This document shows, in pieces, positions 33,429 to 44,689 of a DNA stretch of 64,000 nucleotides. Source of the DNA: Phocoena phocoena (lineage: Eukaryota; Chordata; Mammalia; Artiodactyla; Phocoenidae); assembly GCF_963924675.1 (NCBI RefSeq), contig NC_089226.1, positions 53,506,205 to 53,570,204 of the forward strand, written 5' to 3'. Every line of letters starts with the position of its first letter. Position 1 is the first letter of the stretch. The position numbers and the translations under genes were made by a program. A model generated the notes under the pieces. That model ran no database searches and was not told the DNA's origin. It saw nothing but the letters and a program-made list of their open reading frames with translations.

Positions 33429-33491
<63 letters not shown>

Positions 33492-33538
33492 AGTTTTCTG
33501 AATGACTATGATGTGTAGCTGGGGCTGAGAATCACTGC
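33330..33538 (+). mobile_element. hAT-type DNA transposon fossil with AT expansion
   Basis: GGAGCTTCTGCAAAATACTG, ATGCCCAGGTCTCACCCCAG and GTCAGAATCTCTGGGTATGG match a mammalian hAT fossil family, and it ends GGGCTGAGAATCACTGCA. The middle has been replaced or expanded by an AT tract. Confidence 0.7.
33431..33488. repeat. (AT)29 microsatellite
   Basis: 58 bp of pure AT dinucleotide with no interruption, inside the hAT fossil. It is fully self-complementary. Confidence 0.97.
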
Positions 33539-33540
33539 AT

Positions 33541-33705
33541 TAGTCTGTGAGCTCCATGAGGGTACAGATCAAGTCTTATTCACCTCTTCTTCCCCTCCCC
33601 CTTTGCTACACTCCCCCTCCTTCTCCTTCTCTTCTTTCTTCTTCTCTCTTTCAGCACCCAGCACAATGCCCTAGGCTGCTATTAAGTGTCTAGTGAATCA
33701 GTAAC
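33541..33705 (+). mobile_element. L2 LINE 3' end
   Basis: Forward L2: GTCTGTGAGCTCCATGAGGG, TCTTATTCACCTCTTC, CACCCAGCACAATGCC. A TTC/CTT-rich tract has grown at about 33595-33653. Confidence 0.75.
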
Positions 33706-33905
33706 TAGCTTAAGTTTCTTTAGCACCTGCTGCAGGCCAGGAACTAAAGGCTAGTGTTTTCCCCTGCATTACTTCACTGGTACTCACCACAGCCCTGTAA
33801 GGTAGACCTTACTGATCCTAGTTGGCACAGGAAGGAACTGAGGCTTTTTAGCCAAGGTCACAGAGCAAGTGGCAGAGCCAGGGTCTGAGCTTGATCCAGG
33901 GGTGT
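33706..33905 (-). mobile_element. MIR SINE
   Basis: Reverse MIR: AGCACCTGCTGCAGGCCAGG, GGAACTGAGGCTTTTTAGCC, AGGTCACAGAGCAAGTGGCA. Confidence 0.85.
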
Positions 33906-34084
33906 GCTGGGGCAACTTGGGACTGGCACCACCGGGCTTCTCAGGCTCAGGCTCCAGCATCTTTGAAGGGAGACCCCAAACCACAGGTGAATACGATGAT
34001 TTCTCTTCACCATCAATTTTTCTAGAGTTTTAGGGGAAATATTGAATTCTTATTAATATTATGATGCTATTAATTTTTAAAATA

Positions 34085-34330
34085 ATAGAACACGTTATTA
34101 AGTGCCTCCTGTTTGCCAGGTGCTGTGCTTAGTGCTTTATTTCCATCACCTCCATATCCACCTGAGCTTCATGCCGATACTATGAGTCAGGCATTATTAT
34201 TCCTATTTTGCAGATGAGAATACTGAGGCTGAGAGAGATTAAGTGGCTCTTGCAAGATAACACAGTCTGAAAGTGATGAGTCAGATTCAGACCCAGGCTT
34301 TCCTGACTGCAAAGCCAATTCTCCTTAACT
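34085..34330 (-). mobile_element. MIR SINE
   Basis: Near-complete reverse MIR: TTAAGTGCCTCCTGTTTGCC, TTTTGCAGATGAGAATACTG, GAGAGAGATTAAGTGGC. Confidence 0.85.
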
Positions 34331-35689
34331 GCTCTGTCCATTCTGCATTTGCAAACCACTCTCGGCAGGATTATCTCATTAGATTCTCAGAGCCCCACTG
34401 GGAGATGAATGGCACGATTGGAAGAAGGGCTCAGGTTGCAAAGGGGAGGATGGATGACCTCGGGGATTGGCCACCTGGAGAAGAGAACATAAGTGGGATC
34501 TCCCCAGACCAGAAGGGCTGCACACTCAAAGGGGAAGTAGCTCAGCCTTGACCTGCTTCCTCAGAGTTCCCAGCGAACTCTGGTAACCCTCCCAAGACGG
34601 TGGGGGAGGCAAGCCCAAGGCAGGACCATCACTCTGCCTGATTGCGAGGGAGACAGAGCAGCCTCTGTTGTTGCCACTGGAGCTCCGCGATGATAGATGG
34701 AGGGCTGTTTGTCGAGCCTGAAGCCATCATTCATGGAGGACAATGGCCCATTGGGACCCAACACATTTGGAGAAGAGCATGAAGCAGACAGCAGCGGGAT
34801 TATGTGAAACAAAGCCAAAGGAAATTTGTTAGGAGTCTGATTTCTAGAGCCTTGAAATCGGCAGCAATGGAGCTCTTTCTGTACAAGAGTTATTAGCACA
34901 AATGTATTTAGAGCTGAGGCAAGTTCGATGGCTTCCTGGTGTCCATTACCAGCAAACATTGGAGACGATTATGTAGGATTTAGCAGAGGATTATCCATTT
35001 GGAAAACATTACATGGGATATATTTTGGTAAGGAGGAAGGGCCTAATACATGTAATTTACCATGCTTTGTGGTGAAGAACTGGGGTGGGGAGACCTGGAC
35101 CAGTAGCTTCAGATTCATCAACTGGCGTTTTCTTTGTCCGTCTGGAACCCTGGTCTGGGAATAAATAAGCCAAAGGATTAATTTTACTTGGCTTTGGAAT
35201 CATATTCTGTAACACTGGAAAACCCCTCATTTTGTAATCTGTGGAAAGGTTAACACTGCACGTATGAACAGGGGCTTAAGGTTATAAAAACAACCAAAGT
35301 CAGAGAAGTATGATGTAGGGTCTACTTCCTTGCCTTCTAGTTTGGGTCGGGGACCATCACCAGTCACACAAACTTATCGTTTCTGACAGTGACTAAGGAT
35401 GGGGCCTTCTGGAAAACAAACCGAGTGTGTGGAAGCCTGAATGAATGTAGAAATGGGTGGGCAGCCAGTCCCGGTGGTAACAAAGCATATAGCCTCTAAG
35501 TCTAGCCATGCTGCTAAGAAGGAGTTTGCTCGCTCCCACTCTGTGGTTGGTGCATCTCATTAAGGGAAGCAGAACAGCCCACTTCAGAATATGCTTGTGG
35601 CAGGCTTGGCAGGGATTGTATCCACTCTGACAGGTGCTCATCCCATCTTGTGTCTCACCATGCCTGGTGGCAGCCTTCCAATCGGGGGC
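34331..35689. other. Single-copy DNA without recognisable repeats
   Basis: The longest repeat-poor stretch in the window. 34800-35060 is AT-rich with few CpG and looks like a candidate conserved non-coding element. Open frames at 34561-34959 (-) and 34928-35164 (+) match nothing I know. Confidence 0.45.
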
Positions 35690-36345
35690 GTTGGGAGCAT
35701 TTGCTAATTGAGCCCGTGCTGCCTGCCTCGTTCTCTGCTAGACACCGGGAATGTACAGATGAATGCATTTGGGGGAGGGTCTGCATTGGCCCTGCCTTAG
35801 AGGAGCTCTCCTTCTTTGGGAGAGTATGTAGAGACCTTGAAAGATCTCACTTAGGGCCCTGCAGCAAGTAAAACAGTCGCCAGGAAGAAAATACAAACGA
35901 CGCTGCTTCTCTGAGCATCGTGGGATTCTGAGGAGAGAGAGGAGCAGCAGGAGTTTAAATTGCAAGGGTAATGCTTCTCGCAGGTGGTGGGGAGAGAAGG
36001 AAGGGTTTAGACTGTTCCAGAAGAGGAAGAACATAAGCAAAGGTGCAGTGGCAGGAATGGGCAGAACACGTCTAGAGAAGGGTGAGCCCACCTGGATGGA
36101 GGCCCCCAAGTGCATGCTGGGAGGGGATGCACAGGAGGAAACAGAGAGCCCAGGAGGGAAAGCCCAAGTGTTGGGCTTTAGTCTTCAAGCCAGAGAGTGG
36201 CAGATGAATCTGATTTCACTCTGAAGAGTTTTTATAGGCTCGTAAAAAACTATGTTTTGTGGGCTTGTAAAATACTAGCCCAATCGACAAAGTAGGAGTA
36301 ACAAGGTCAAATAGAGGCGAAGCCTGTGGGAATAAATAGCACATC
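35690..36345 (-). mobile_element. L2 LINE, long fragment
   Basis: Reverse L2 across about 650 bp: CTGCTAGACACCGGGAATG, CTTAGAGGAGCTCTCC, AACATAAGCAAAGGTGCAGT. The 125-codon minus frame in it is a by-product. Confidence 0.65.
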
Positions 36346-36434
36346 CACTGTACTGGTTCGCCTCCATGTCTCAGCTGCCCCTGGCACTCAGGACCAGCAA
36401 CTCTGAAGTGAAAGCGGTGGGAAACGGGAGACCA

Positions 36435-36565
36435 GCCTGCAACGTGTCGGATACTGTGCTGGCCACTTGCCCGGTATCCTGCACTTACTCATCATCGCTG
36501 AACTCCTGTGAGGTCTGGGCATAGAAACTGACTCAGAGAGGTTAGTTGGGTTTGAGATTTCAGTA
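36435..36565 (-). mobile_element. MIR SINE fragment
   Basis: Reverse MIR: GATACTGTGCTGGCCACTTG, GAACTCCTGTGAGGTCTGG, GACTCAGAGAGGTTAG. Confidence 0.65.
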
Positions 36566-36941
36566 TCTCACTCCAAGCCTCTTCCTTAAACATTTATGAC
36601 ACAAGGGAATGCAATGTACTGGTTGCTGTTGGATGCAGGATCTTGTCCACTTAGAAGCTGGAAATGCCCAGTGTATGCACTGAGCAATCAGAATGGTTTC
36701 TGTGACATTCACAAACCCCTTTTCACGTCCCATCTTACTGCTACTTGAGTTATTACTAGTAGGCTGATGAAGGAATGTGTGAACCTGAGGACTTTTGTCT
36801 CAGAGTAGGTACCCTTGAAACCAAAGTTTTCTGGGGGTAATCCACAAATTTAAATAATACTTTAAAAATAAAATCTAAAGAGAGCTGAACAGAACCCTCT
36901 CCCTCCTATCCACTCCATGGCTGTAGTTATTGCCTGGGGTT

Positions 36942-37016
36942 GGGAGGGGGGAAGGGTGGGAAGGGGATTGGGCTTCTTCTGCCTTACGCATTTTATTCTT
37001 CCCACCCTCCCCCTCA
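36942..37016. repeat. G-run cluster with complementary C-run arm
   Basis: G runs at 36942-36944, 36946-36951, 36954-36956, 36958-36960 and 36963-36966 fit a G-quadruplex motif. A complementary arm at 36999-37016 (CTTCCCACCCTCCCCCTC) could pair with it across a short loop. Confidence 0.8.
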
Positions 37017-37264
37017 CAAGAGGACCAGAGAGACCCCCCCACATTGACCCCACTCCTCCCAAGTCCCCAGACCTGTGGAAGTGGCAGGTCTGGAATAGCA
37101 GGCCTGGGGGTAGAGGTGGGGAAATGATTTATTCAAAGCTCCAGTCCCTGTATGAGATAAGCCATGGTTAGAACAGGCAGGATGAGGACTCTATTGTTAA
37201 TTATAGTGATGACTTTGATAGAACGGGAGGAACTCGGGAGTGGGATGGATTGCCTTCCATCCTG
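37017..37264. other. Unassigned DNA
   Basis: No gene or repeat recognised. Confidence 0.35.
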
Positions 37265-37410
37265 CCTTCTCTCCTTCCTGTCATGGGTGGACCTTGCTTT
37301 CCTCATTCCACACCTGCAAGATAGGTGTATCACCTACTTCGAAAGCTCCTGGGAATTAAGTGAGGCCATGTGGGAAAGCATCCATTGTGGAGCTTGGCAC
37401 ATGTTGGATC
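37265..37410 (+). mobile_element. MIR SINE fragment
   Basis: Forward MIR: TTTCCTCATTCCACACCTGC, GCTCCTGGGAATTAAGTGAG, GAGCTTGGCACATG. Confidence 0.6.
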
Positions 37411-37629
37411 CTCCGGAAGTAATCGGTTTGCATCTCTTTTGTTCACAAGAGGGATTATCAAAGTCATGGCATACTTTTCCTCACCTGCATTTTGGCTGGT
37501 CTTTGATGTTATAGACCAAAGTCTCTATATTATCTTAAGCTTGGGATCATTTGGCATGATAACTCGATATCAAGGTGGTGTTTGATGAGCTCTCCTATAA
37601 TAATCTTTGTTTGCAGCGTCCTTCTCCCT

Positions 37630-37990
37630 CTGCAAGAGGGTCTTACGTTGTTCAATGCTTCACTCAGCGGAGGTTTGGAAAGCATCTCCCATATGCCCGG
37701 TCCTGTGCTGGGTTCTCAGTAGACAGAGCTGGATGAGGCAGGGTCCTGCCCTCAGGAGCTCCCAGCTGGCTGGAGGGGCAGACGCATACACCGACAGCGA
37801 CAATCCTGTGTGCATGTGCTGTGGTTGATGAAGGCATGGAGGAAGGAGTGAGGGCAGGTTCCCAAGGGCAAACTCAAGCTGCTCTTGAAGGTCAAGTCAG
37901 AGACGGCCAGATGAAGGAGGGAACAGCGGGGGGTGGGGGCAGGGGGCAGCAGCGCTGGGCTGGAGAGAATACGACACATTCAGGAAACTG
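37630..37990 (-). mobile_element. L2 LINE fragment
   Basis: Reverse L2: TGCCCGGTCCTGTGCTGGGT, CTGCCCTCAGGAGCTCCCAG. The later part (37850-37990) is weaker. Confidence 0.65.
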
Positions 37991-38054
37991 TGTGTGGCTC
38001 TTTTAGAGTCTTCAGATGACAAAGCTGATGCTATGAGAAATCAGAAGTATTCAC

Positions 38055-38150
38055 ATAAGGAATGTGACCCTTGGCAAGTCTTTTCCCATTTCTGGGCCTG
38101 TTTCCCCATCCTCTGAACAAAGGTCCCTTCCAGCCCAGATGATCCACAGT
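38055..38150 (+). mobile_element. Possible MIR SINE fragment
   Basis: GTGACCCTTGGCAAGTC followed by GGCCTGTTTCCCCATCC resembles the forward MIR centre. Confidence 0.5.
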
Positions 38151-38934
38151 TCTCTAAGTCTGTGGCTCACAGCCTGCAAATTAGCATGAAGCAGACTTGG
38201 ATCTCCATCTATTTATTTTATTTTCCTATTTATATTTGGAAGCCTGTTTCTTCGTCTATTAGAACTGCCTGCATTACCTGCCCTGGAAGCATCTCTGTTT
38301 ACCTTGATGTGCTGTGAGCACGATCCAAGTTTATTAATAAAACAAAGCAGCCTCATAGCAGCGAGGGGAGGGGAGTACAATTTTAGGACCAGCTGCCTCC
38401 ACTGGGGAGGCCTCGGTTGCCCTGACAAGAATGCTTATCCCGTATGGGCACCACCTGACCTCCAAAGCCAGGTTGGGGTGAGGACCCTCTTGCTTGTATG
38501 GGAAGCACTGACCTGTTTCATCTCCTTTCCCAGGCTGTGAAACCTGTACCCCCCAGAGGCTGCAAACTGACAGCCTATAGACATGTTTTTGGGCTCTCAT
38601 CTTGTTTTAATTATAAAGATGTTTAATATAAAAATCAGGACATTTTGCCAAGAATATGGATTTCTGCCATCTCTTAAAAAATCAGTTTTGGCAACACTAG
38701 GCCCACCTTCCTGGGTGGCACCCTCCACTGGTACCGAATGGTGGCTGCCCCTTTCAGATGGGCGTGAGTTCTTGGCTTTGCCACAGTCCCTGCCCCTCCT
38801 TATTACCTTACCCCTATAAGCATTTGGGGTTGCCACCACGGACCTGCCCACTACTGAAATCCAAAGTTCATACCCTTTAATTTTCTGTGAGGCGATGTAT
38901 AATACGTACTCCTATGTTACTGATCTACACAAGT
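38151..38934. other. Unassigned DNA
   Basis: No gene or repeat recognised. Confidence 0.35.
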
Positions 38935-39080
38935 ACAGAGCACTGTCCAGGTATAAAGGCCCTTTCCTATTCGTTTTCTCATTCTATCCTCACAGCAGCC
39001 TGCAGAGGGCGGTGTGCTTGTTCCCATTTCACTGATGAGGAAACCAAGGCTCAGGGAATCGTAGGGATGGTCCTGTGTTA
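38935..39080 (-). mobile_element. MIR SINE
   Basis: Reverse MIR: CTATCCTCACAGCAGCCTGC, TGATGAGGAAACCAAGGCTC. A weak forward MIR-like piece may follow at 39150-39260. Confidence 0.75.
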
Positions 39081-39984
39081 TGTGTTTGGAAAATCATGCA
39101 TGCCGAGATGGCTCTACCGAGTGGGCGGAGCTTGGCTGGGAGACAGCAGGAGGGCGTGCTGAGTCTGCTTTTAACTCTAACTTGCTGGTAGCTTTGTACA
39201 GCTCTCAGCCCCTCTGGGGGCTCCAGCCACCTCCTCTGTAAAGTCAGGTCATGGCCCTAAAGTAGAGGTTCTTAATGTGAACACATGGCTGGGAAAAAAG
39301 TTAGCATTTTCTCCCATTGTGAATATAGGCAGTAAACCACAATGGCATTTGAAGTCTCTGGGACTTTGTTACCAGGAGGAATCAGACGTTTTTGTGTCCC
39401 ATTACAGTTGTTGGAGGTACTTCAAAATACCGTTTACGTCCATTATTACTCCCAGGTTATGAGAGTATTAGACCTGCCACTGGAGTTTGTTATAAATCTT
39501 GACTTTAAAGAGAAATAAAAATATTACTGTACCAGAAATTTATCAGTTTAACATTTCAGTAACCATCTTAATATAATTGGTTTCCATTGTAAGCCTATGG
39601 ATTTTATTTTATGCATTTGGAAACATTTTTCTGAGACAGGGTCTCTAAGCTTCAGGAGACTGCCAAAGGGCTCCATGAGACAAAAAGGCCAAGATCCATG
39701 TCCCAGGTGATCTCTAGGCCACCTGAACACCTGGACTCCAGGATCCAAGGGTATCAGGCCTGGGGCCACCCATTCAGCGCGCAGCCCTGACTTCTGCCGC
39801 CCTCCCAGCCTCCTCTACTTCCACACCTGTAGTGGCTTCAGAGGCAATTTCCTAGGCCCTGTGCAGCCTGGTTGATGTTCAGTTACATCAGACCAACGTC
39901 TCCCAATTTGTTGGTGGCCGAGGACGTCAGACAAGCCTGGAATGGGGCGGGAGGAGAGGGGATGGAGGCTTCCTGCAACGCCCA
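39081..39984. other. Unassigned DNA
   Basis: No gene recognised. Confidence 0.35.
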
Positions 39985-39987
39985 CTG

Positions 39988-40010
39988 CCCCACCCCCACC
40001 CCCACCCCGC
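39988..40010. repeat. CCCCCA-rich tract
   Basis: Repeated CCCCCAC units; the minus strand carries four G runs. Confidence 0.85.
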
Positions 40011-40124
40011 CATGGGCCTGGGCTCCCCCTTGTGTCCTGCATGGAAGGTGCTGTGCTACTCCAGCCCTAACTCTCCATACCCCCATGGTTTCCATCCCCC
40101 TCACTCTGATTCTTCCCTGAAGCT

Positions 40125-40265
40125 CCTGTGCAGAAATCCCAGATCTGGGGAACCTGGGCGCTTCTTGTTTTGCAGGGAAGGAAGCCAAGTTGTAGAGGAC
40201 AAATGCCTGGCCGAGGGTCACACGGCTTGTCAGGGTCGGAGGAGGGATGGGACATCCAGGGTGAA
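40125..40265 (-). mobile_element. Possible MIR SINE fragment
   Basis: TTTTGCAGGGAAGGAAGCC followed by GCCGAGGGTCACACGGCT fits a diverged reverse MIR. Confidence 0.5.
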
Positions 40266-40430
40266 ATCCCATGTCCTGGAACAGCATGACCTGGTTCTCA
40301 GCTTGCCAAGGGGCTTCCTTTACCGTGAAAAGAATCTTCAGTGAGTCCTTTCCTACACTTTTACTCAATCTTTTGCTTCGGAGAGCTCATCTTCTATTCT
40401 TTTCCTTCCTTCCTTTTTAGTCCTTCTTTC

Positions 40431-40454
40431 TTATTTATTTATTTATTTATTTTT
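40431..40454. repeat. (TTTA)n simple repeat
   Basis: Five to six TTTA units followed by a T-run, next to CTTCCTTCC-type sequence. Confidence 0.9.
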
Positions 40455-40629
40455 CAAGTTCTCTCCTAAGAGTTCAGTCTGGTCCCTTTTGAGTTTTCAG
40501 ACCCCTCCCATACCTTAGATGAAGGGAGACAAATTGGCTCATTCCTGAGATCTCTACAGTAACCGTTAGAATTTACATTTCAGCATTGACCCTGGAGACA
40601 AAGTCCGAGTTTACAGCCTCATCATATTG

Positions 40630-41260
40630 ATTATTCTTTCATCAAATATTGATTGAGCCCTCTGTGTCAGGAACCAGGCTGAGCTACCGGCTAGATAAGA
40701 TGGCCCGGTCCCTGACCTCGAGGGGCTTCTATTCAAGACAGACGTTGAACAGCTAGTTCAGGCAGGCTGAGTGTATCAGAAGAAAGGTAGTGGGTCGTAG
40801 GAGGAGCTGACCGAGTGGTGTTAGTCAGCAAAGACTTTTCAAAGCAGATGGCTTTTTAGCTAAAACACAGAAGGTTGATGACAGTGAGCTGGGAAAATTC
40901 TGGAAATCAGGATAGCATGTGCAAAGGCCCTGAGACAGGGAGAAGTGTGTTTTGATGGAGGAAATAGAGGAGAATGAGGAGAACAGGTGGTGAGGTTAGA
41001 GGGACAGATAAGACGCAGAGAGGAAGACCCTGTAAACTAGGGGAGGCTCTGAACGTATCTTGAGGATGGTGGGAAGCCACAGAATTTTCAACAGAAGGAA
41101 GACTTGATCAGATGCACATTTAAAAACCATGCTTGGTGCAGGAGAAGAATCAGAGGGAGTGAGAGGTGAGACAGGGTGACTCGCTAAGAGAGTCTTGCAG
41201 TAGCAGCCATGAGAGAAGATAGCTTTGGGACTAAGGCGTTGCCTGATCGATAAGGGCCTG
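40630..41260 (-). mobile_element. L2 LINE, long fragment
   Basis: Reverse L2 with many landmarks in order: CAAATATTGATTGAGCCCTC, ATAGCATGTGCAAAGGCCCT, GAAGCCACAGAATTTTCAAC, TTGCAGTAGCAGCCATGAG. Among the best-preserved L2 copies here. Confidence 0.85.
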
Positions 41261-41559
41261 GGCTGGGCTTGAGAGCTCTTTATGAGATGGATAAAGTGAC
41301 TAAGGAACAGGTAAATGTCAAGCCCAGAAAGACTACCTTCCTCCTCTCTCCCCAGTGTCTGTACGTAGCGGAGACCATGACCTCACTGCTACAGGACAGG
41401 TAGCCCCCTTCCCTCCCCTCTCCTCACCTGCCTCACCTCAGCTGTTGAACACACCTTGGTGTTCGGTTGTATCCGCCCAGCTTCTTTCATTGCTTGGTCC
41501 CTGAAGTTATTGGAAAAGCTGAGCAGATACAGCCAGAAAGGTGGAGGAAGCAGCACTTC

Positions 41560-42500
41560 CTATTCATTTAATTCATTATATCACTTAGGCCTTCTCTACT
41601 GAGCCTGGACATGGTAGAGCAAACTTTTGTGCTTCCTGCCCTCCCAGAGTTCATGCCTAAAATAGTCACCCAAATAAATACATAACCATGAACTGTGAGA
41701 AGTACAGGATCAAGAGCGGAGGTGGCCTTCAAAATATTTAACAACCAGGACTGCAGGTGCACAGGCCAGTCAGAAACGGCTTCTGCCATAATGCCCAGGC
41801 AGGGCCTGGGAGCCTTCCACTTGCCACACATGCCTTATCCTCTGGCTTGTGGCAAGGGCTGGAGGACCCTGGGGAGGAGCTGAGGTCGTGATGGGCAGTA
41901 TCTCAGGGCTCAGGGCAGTGACTACGTAGCAACTGATGTGGAAGCGTTTCCATGTCTCAGGCACAACTGTCCTGGTGTGTACCTACTGATTGAGATGGGG
42001 GTCTGGGAAGAATTCCTGGAAGAAGTGACATTTGAGCTAAGATCTGAAGGCAGGGCCTACAAAGCCGGGAGCGGAGCTGGAAGAAACAGCCTGTATAAAT
42101 GCTCTGAAGCAGGCCACACAGCGTGGTGTTTGAGGACGTAAAAGGTGCGGGGCGGGGCGGGGCGGGGCGGGGTGGGGTGGGGTGGGGCGGGGCGTGTGGT
42201 CAGAGGCAGCAGAGCTACTACAGCAGGAGCCAGGCTCTCTGGGCCCTGGAGCCAGGGAAGGGCTCGCATCTCCATGAGCGCGGGATGCTGGGAGACTGGT
42301 TGGGAGGCCATTGCAGAAGCTCAGGTGAGAGCTGGCTGTGGCCTGGACTTGGGTAGTGGAGGCGGAGGTGGTGAGAAGTGGATAGGACAGGGAGAGTGAG
42401 AACCAGCGGGGTTTGATGAGGGGTTCATATGGGGGTGAAACAAAGGGGAGGCGTCTTGAGAGGTGGCCTAGGTTTCCAGCGTGTGCTGGTGGAGAGTGCA
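41560..42500 (-). mobile_element. L2 LINE with internal G-rich array
   Basis: Reverse L2: GACATTTGAGCTAAGATCTG, GGAGGCCATTGCAGAAGC, CAGGTGAGAGCTGGC, GGTGGTGAGAAGTGG. The segment before 41980 is weaker. A GGGGC/GGGGT array has grown at 42147-42194. Confidence 0.75.
42147..42194. repeat. (GGGGC)n/(GGGGT)n array
   Basis: Nine GGGG runs spaced by single C or T bases (starts 42149, 42154, 42159 and every 5 bp to 42189). A strong G-quadruplex-type sequence; the GGGGCGG pieces also resemble Sp1 sites. Confidence 0.95.
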
Positions 42501-42594
42501 CCACTCACTGAGATGGGCCAGCAGAAGAGGCCCCTTTGGAGGTAGAGACTGCGCCGTGGACGTGTTGAGTTTGAACATGGCAGGTGGGGCTGAG

Positions 42595-42790
42595 CACTGA
42601 GGTGTGTGTGTCTAGTTCCCGCTCTGTACAACTAAGGCAGATCGCTTTGCCTCTCTGAGCCTCCATTCCCTCAACTATAAGACCCGGGAAGTAAAGCCTG
42701 CTTTATAGGGTGGTTGTAAAGGTTATTAGAAACACGTCACGAAGCACCTCCCAAGTTGTAAGCCGGCAGTGACCACAGGCGGTCACTGGT
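42595..42790 (+). mobile_element. MIR SINE
   Basis: Forward MIR: CCTCTCTGAGCCTCCATTCC, GGGTGGTTGTAAAGGTTATT, GAAGCACCTCCCAAG. Confidence 0.75.
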
Positions 42791-43019
42791 AGCAGTTGAT
42801 TTTAATTAAACATATATGCTCAGGAATCTTATAAGATCCTATTACAAAGAGGCACATATGGTTCCCTTTCTCCTTTGTGAAATACAATTTGGAGTCCATG
42901 ACAACGGTGGTCATGACGATGGTGAAGGCGGTGGTGGTGATGTTGATGATCCTGTCTCCTCGGCTGTTTGAAGCCAAGGTATCAGGCATCTGTCTCCCTC
43001 ATGTAGGGAGCTGGTGTTG

Positions 43020-43250
43020 TGCGGAGGAAGGACCGCTGGGCTCAGGTTCACATATTTAGCTCTGTTCCTGCCTCAGCAGCCTCGGCAGTCATGTAATCTC
43101 TCTCAACCTTAGTTTCTTCCCATGTAAAAGGGGGACGGTGACAATATGTCCCTCCCAGGATGGTTATAACATTCAAACCAAATGACTTGTGTAGAGTTAA
43201 TGGAATGCACGTTGCCAGATGCAGAGTAGTGTTTAATAAAAGTTACTGCT
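43020..43250 (+). mobile_element. MIR SINE
   Basis: Forward MIR: CATGTAATCTCTCTCAACC, TTAGTTTCTTCCCATGTAAA, then GTGTTTAATAAAAGTTACTG at the end. Confidence 0.7.
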
Positions 43251-43264
43251 TTTGCTGTTCCTTA

Positions 43265-43680
43265 CGTGACCCTGGTTCTTGTGCCTCGGGGAAGAAAGTA
43301 GAAAGTGACATCAGGCCCCTCCCAGCGGGACCTCAGCGCCCCCTGGTCTTTGCCTCCTGTCACCTCCTCTTCTCCCGCTGTGGTTCAGCTCTAGAAAGCA
43401 ACGCTACTTCCTCCTCACGTGCCCTCCCTCAGCCTGGAATGAATGCTCTTTTCTCACCCCTTGCCTGTCAGATGCCTTCTTTGTCTCCAGGGCCCAGGCA
43501 AGTGCCACCTCTTGCATGGAGCTTTTCTAATGCTGCCAAGGAGGGTTCACGGCTCCATCTCTCTTATCCCCACAGCACTGTCACTCGGCCGTGAACACAT
43601 CCAGTGCTCAGCCTTGGGTCACAGCGCAGACCTGTGTCCTTGACTATAAACCTCTTGGGCCCATGACCTTTTCTGTTACA
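43265..43680 (+). mobile_element. L2 LINE fragment
   Basis: Forward L2: CCCTCAGCCTGGAATGAATG, GGCAAGTGCCACCTC, CTTGACTATAAACCTCTTGG. Confidence 0.65.
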
Positions 43681-44099
43681 ACCTCATACGAGCCTCAAAA
43701 CTGAGCATGGGTCCACACACAAAAATCATCTAACTGGATGGAATTGAATTAATTTGAGTGATGGAGACTGGGGCAGCAGCCCTGTCACCTTGTCAGTGGC
43801 TCCAGGCAAGGGCTGTGAGACAGCCCTGTAGCCGAGCAGGTGCTGTCCCAGCCATACCAGAAAGGAACAGGTTGTTTTAGGCAGATGGTTTTGTAGTTGA
43901 TGCCAAAAGGACCCTTCTCAGAGCAGCAATGGAGCAGCCGTGCCCACAGCCTCTGGTAGCTGGGTCATTGCAGTCAGGCTGCTATGAGGAGCCGGGCACG
44001 GGCAACGAGCAGCCTGTCGAACAAAGTGAGGGACCCTTCCCTTGAGCCTGGATCAGCCTCAGCTCCGTGGCTCTCCCTGCCCCAGGCTCACCCCTCCAG
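43681..44099. other. Unassigned DNA
   Basis: No gene or repeat recognised. Confidence 0.35.
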
Positions 44100-44480
44100 T
44101 CCAGCCTCACTGCAGGCAGTAATTAGTCTCAAGGACAAACCTGGCCTATGATTGCCCAGCTTAAAACCCTCTGATGGATGAAGCTGTTGCTAGAACCTGG
44201 CCCAGGAGGCCTTCCAGGCTCCAGCCCTGCATCCTTCATAGCATCCATGCTGTCAGAGTGTCCACTGTTCTTTCTGCTGCTCACATTTCTCAGGACAGGT
44301 CTGCATTTCATACTTCGTGCCATGGACCTTTTTCTTTTGAAGACATTGTGCTCACTTGAAGTCTTGCTTGGAGCCTGCTTTACCCAGTCCCACTGTGGTA
44401 GAACTGACCCCTTCCGGGCTGGATCTCCCTGTGGATCACAGACTGCCGCACTCTACCTGTAACACTGTGTACCTTTTAGT
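44100..44480 (+). mobile_element. L2 LINE fragment, diverged
   Basis: Forward L2-like order: TTAAAACCCTCTGATGG, GGCCTTCCAGGCTCC, then CTCACATTTCTCAGG and a CCTGTGGATCACAGACTG stretch. Confidence 0.55.
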
Positions 44481-44522
44481 GCAGGGAGCATGTCACATGG
44501 TCCATCATTAGTAGTGGACTTT

Positions 44523-44651
44523 TCTTTTTTTATTTTTATTTTTGGCTGTGCCACGTGGCTTGTGGGATCCTAGTTCCCCGACCAGGGATCGAACCCGGGC
44601 CCTCAGCAGTGAAAGCTTGGAGTCCTAACCACTGGACCACCAGGAAATTCC
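44523..44651 (-). mobile_element. Short CHR/Bov-tA-like SINE
   Basis: Reverse copy of the short tRNA-derived SINE: TTTTTGGCTGTGCCACGTGG, GATCGAACCCGGGCC, CCTAACCACTGGACCACCAG. The perfect 13 bp duplication AGTAGTGGACTTT (44510-44522 and 44652-44664) marks the insertion. Same class as 1638-1758 but better preserved. Confidence 0.95.
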
Positions 44652-44689
44652 AGTAGTGGACTTTATAAAGCAGTGCGTGCTGTTCAGGA

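Noticed and set aside
34848..34862. Possible third copy of the unnamed repeat (GAAATCGGC)
   Set aside because: Only about 12 bases match and the core ATGGTGGGAG is absent.
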